Below the pieces are notes generated by a model. It saw only the letters and a list, made by a program, of their open reading frames with translations. It was not told where the DNA came from and searched no databases. The translations under genes were made by a program, and so were the position numbers. Shown here in pieces: positions 62,903 through 64,000 of a stretch of 64,000 nucleotides of DNA. This DNA comes from Lachnospiraceae bacterium MC2017 (GTDB lineage: Bacteria > Bacillota > Clostridia > Lachnospirales > Lachnospiraceae). Position 1 is the first letter of the stretch, and every line of letters starts with the position of its first letter. Location: contig KL370803.1 in assembly GCA_000701625.1 (NCBI GenBank), positions 251,206-315,205 of the forward strand, read 5' to 3'.

Positions 62903-64000
62903 TTACTCTACTGTCTCAGTACTCTGATATGTCCATACGCCATTGTCGATTACACAGATATATGATGTGTCCTTCACAGCATCACCATTTTCATCAAAGC
63001 TGTAAGGACCGCACGCAAATCCTTCATCAGCGTTAAGTGAAGCGAGTGCATCACGGATAGCTGTTCCATCAAGCGAATCTGCTGACTCAATAGCATCCAT
63101 CATTACCATGTATGCGTCATAGCAAACTGCATGATTTCCAACAATTGCATCAGAATCAAGGTTTGTTGCCTTACGGGATGCATCTGCATTGATCCACTCC
63201 TTGAATCCTTTGTCGAATTCCTCGTTTCCACCTTCACTATAGAATGTATCTGCAACTACACCGTTCGCATTTTCACCTGCATCCTGGATAAGAACGTTGC
63301 TGTACCATGTGTCACCTGCGATCCACTGTACATCCAGTCCCAGATCTGAAGCCTGATTTAAGAGAAGCGGAGCATAAAGATAATCTGTAGGAGAAAAAAC
63401 AGCCTTTACTCCACTATTCTTGATGTTCGTAAGGATAGCCTTGAAATCACTCTCATTTGTCTGGAATGACTCAGCATCCACTACTTTTCCACCAAGTTTT
63501 GTAAATGCATCCGTGAAGGTCTTTACAAGACCGGAAGTATACTCATTACCAATGTTGTCAATTGTTGCTACCTCTGTATAACCATTATCATAAGCCCAGT
63601 TTGCCATTACCTCTCCCTGGAACGGATCCAGATAGCAAGCTCTGAAATAGTAATCGTTTCCGAGTGTAACATTTGCATTTGTACATGATGTACCGATAGC
63701 AGGAACCTTCGCATCTGCAAAATATGAACCGGCTGCAATACATACACCTGAACCATATCCGCCTACAACTCCAACTGCTCCATCAGCGATAAGCTTCTGT
63801 GCAGCAGTAACTGCAACCGTTTTATCAGACTGATTATCCTGCCAGTCAAGTACGACCTTATATTCCTTACCTCCAACCGTTACCGTCGGACGAACATAAT
63901 TTGCATATTCAATTCCCAATTCTTCCTGCGCACCACCGCCGCCATTTTCACCTGTTTTGGGTTCAAAAACTCCGATCGTGATAGTGTCTCCATCTGATGA
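62903..64000 (-). CDS. livK: Branched-chain amino acid-binding protein LivK (5' end beyond window)
   Basis: A solute-binding protein of the Leu/Ile/Val type-1 periplasmic fold, without its beginning. The frame is open from the window edge and starts SSDGDTITIGVFEPKTGENGGGG, so about 30 residues with the signal peptide and lipobox lie outside. Internal TTG starts are not the true start. Conserved parts are LVLDWQDNQSDKTVAVTAAQKLIADGAVGVVGGYGSGVCIAAG-type binding segments and FRACYLDPFQGEVMANWAYDNGY. It delivers ligands to LivHM and is the first gene of the operon in this window. Confidence 0.93.
   Translation of the reverse strand, partial: SSDGDTITIGVFEPKTGENGGGGAQEELGIEYANYVRPTVTVGGKEYKVVLDWQDNQSDKTVAVTAAQKLIADGAVGVVGGYGSGVCIAAGSYFADAKVPAIGTSCTNANVTLGNDYYFRACYLDPFQGEVMANWAYDNGYTEVATIDNIGNEYTSGLVKTFTDAFTKLGGKVVDAESFQTNESDFKAILTNIKNSGVKAVFSPTDYLYAPLLLNQASDLGLDVQWIAGDTWYSNVLIQDAGENANGVVADTFYSEGGNEEFDKGFKEWINADASRKATNLDSDAIVGNHAVCYDAYMVMMDAIESADSLDGTAIRDALASLNADEGFACGPYSFDENGDAVKDTSYICVIDNGVWTYQSTETVE

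Overview
The window looks like chromosomal backbone from an AT-rich Clostridia genome of the Lachnospiraceae type. The family-level guess rests on a divergent MreB, an NfnAB-type transhydrogenase pair, a SpoVB/YtgP-type flippase, a methionine gamma-lyase-like YnbB protein, formate-tetrahydrofolate ligase, a SARP-like two-component regulator, strong AAGGAGG-type ribosome sites and tight minus-strand operons. Genus cannot be fixed from the sequence alone. I saw no insertion sequence, prophage, CRISPR array, rRNA or tRNA.

Region 1 (1-26289) is entirely on the minus strand. Read in the direction of transcription it holds a FIST-GGDEF diguanylate cyclase, nfnA-nfnB, a zinc-ribbon membrane protein, rlmH, phoH, a shortened PgpH-like protein with a damaged HD motif, ybeY, a DUF3048 lipoprotein, a lipid-linked sugar flippase, two FAD flavoproteins, a 5-formyl-THF cycloligase, miaB-mutS-mutL-miaA, ynbB, radC and mreB-mreC-mreD. 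This is cell shape, mismatch repair, tRNA modification, ribosome maturation and redox balance.

Region 2 (26290-30032) is regulatory: xpt (+), a LytS-like histidine kinase with a REC/SARP-like response regulator (-), and an ECF-type sigma factor (+). The divergent regulator/sigma spacer carries direct repeats 22 bases apart, and hairpin terminators close the units.

Region 3 (30033-49519), again minus, holds a bifunctional penicillin-binding protein apparently fused to an arginase-like domain through a ten-T tract, a zinc-ribbon membrane protein, a class B sortase, metH, ilvB-ilvN, a second ilvN with ilvC, uppP, ftsK, fhs, folD and a secreted-type zinc-ribbon/CHB-HEX protein. Methionine, branched-chain amino acid and one-carbon synthesis are interleaved with envelope functions.

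Region 4 (49520-58192) carries metA, an LTA-synthase-like protein and a YfhO-like protein (+), a 57-residue gene and an HD-GYP-type protein (-), a small HPr-like protein (+) and, in a 425-base gap, two candidate small RNAs with their own promoter and terminator signals; one carries an exact 18-base duplication. These RNAs and the ten-T junction of the PBP fusion are the most unusual items. Region 5 (58193-64000, minus) is an L-asparaginase headed by a 24-base perfect palindrome, then a complete branched-chain amino acid ABC transporter (livK partial at the edge, livH, livM, livG, livF).
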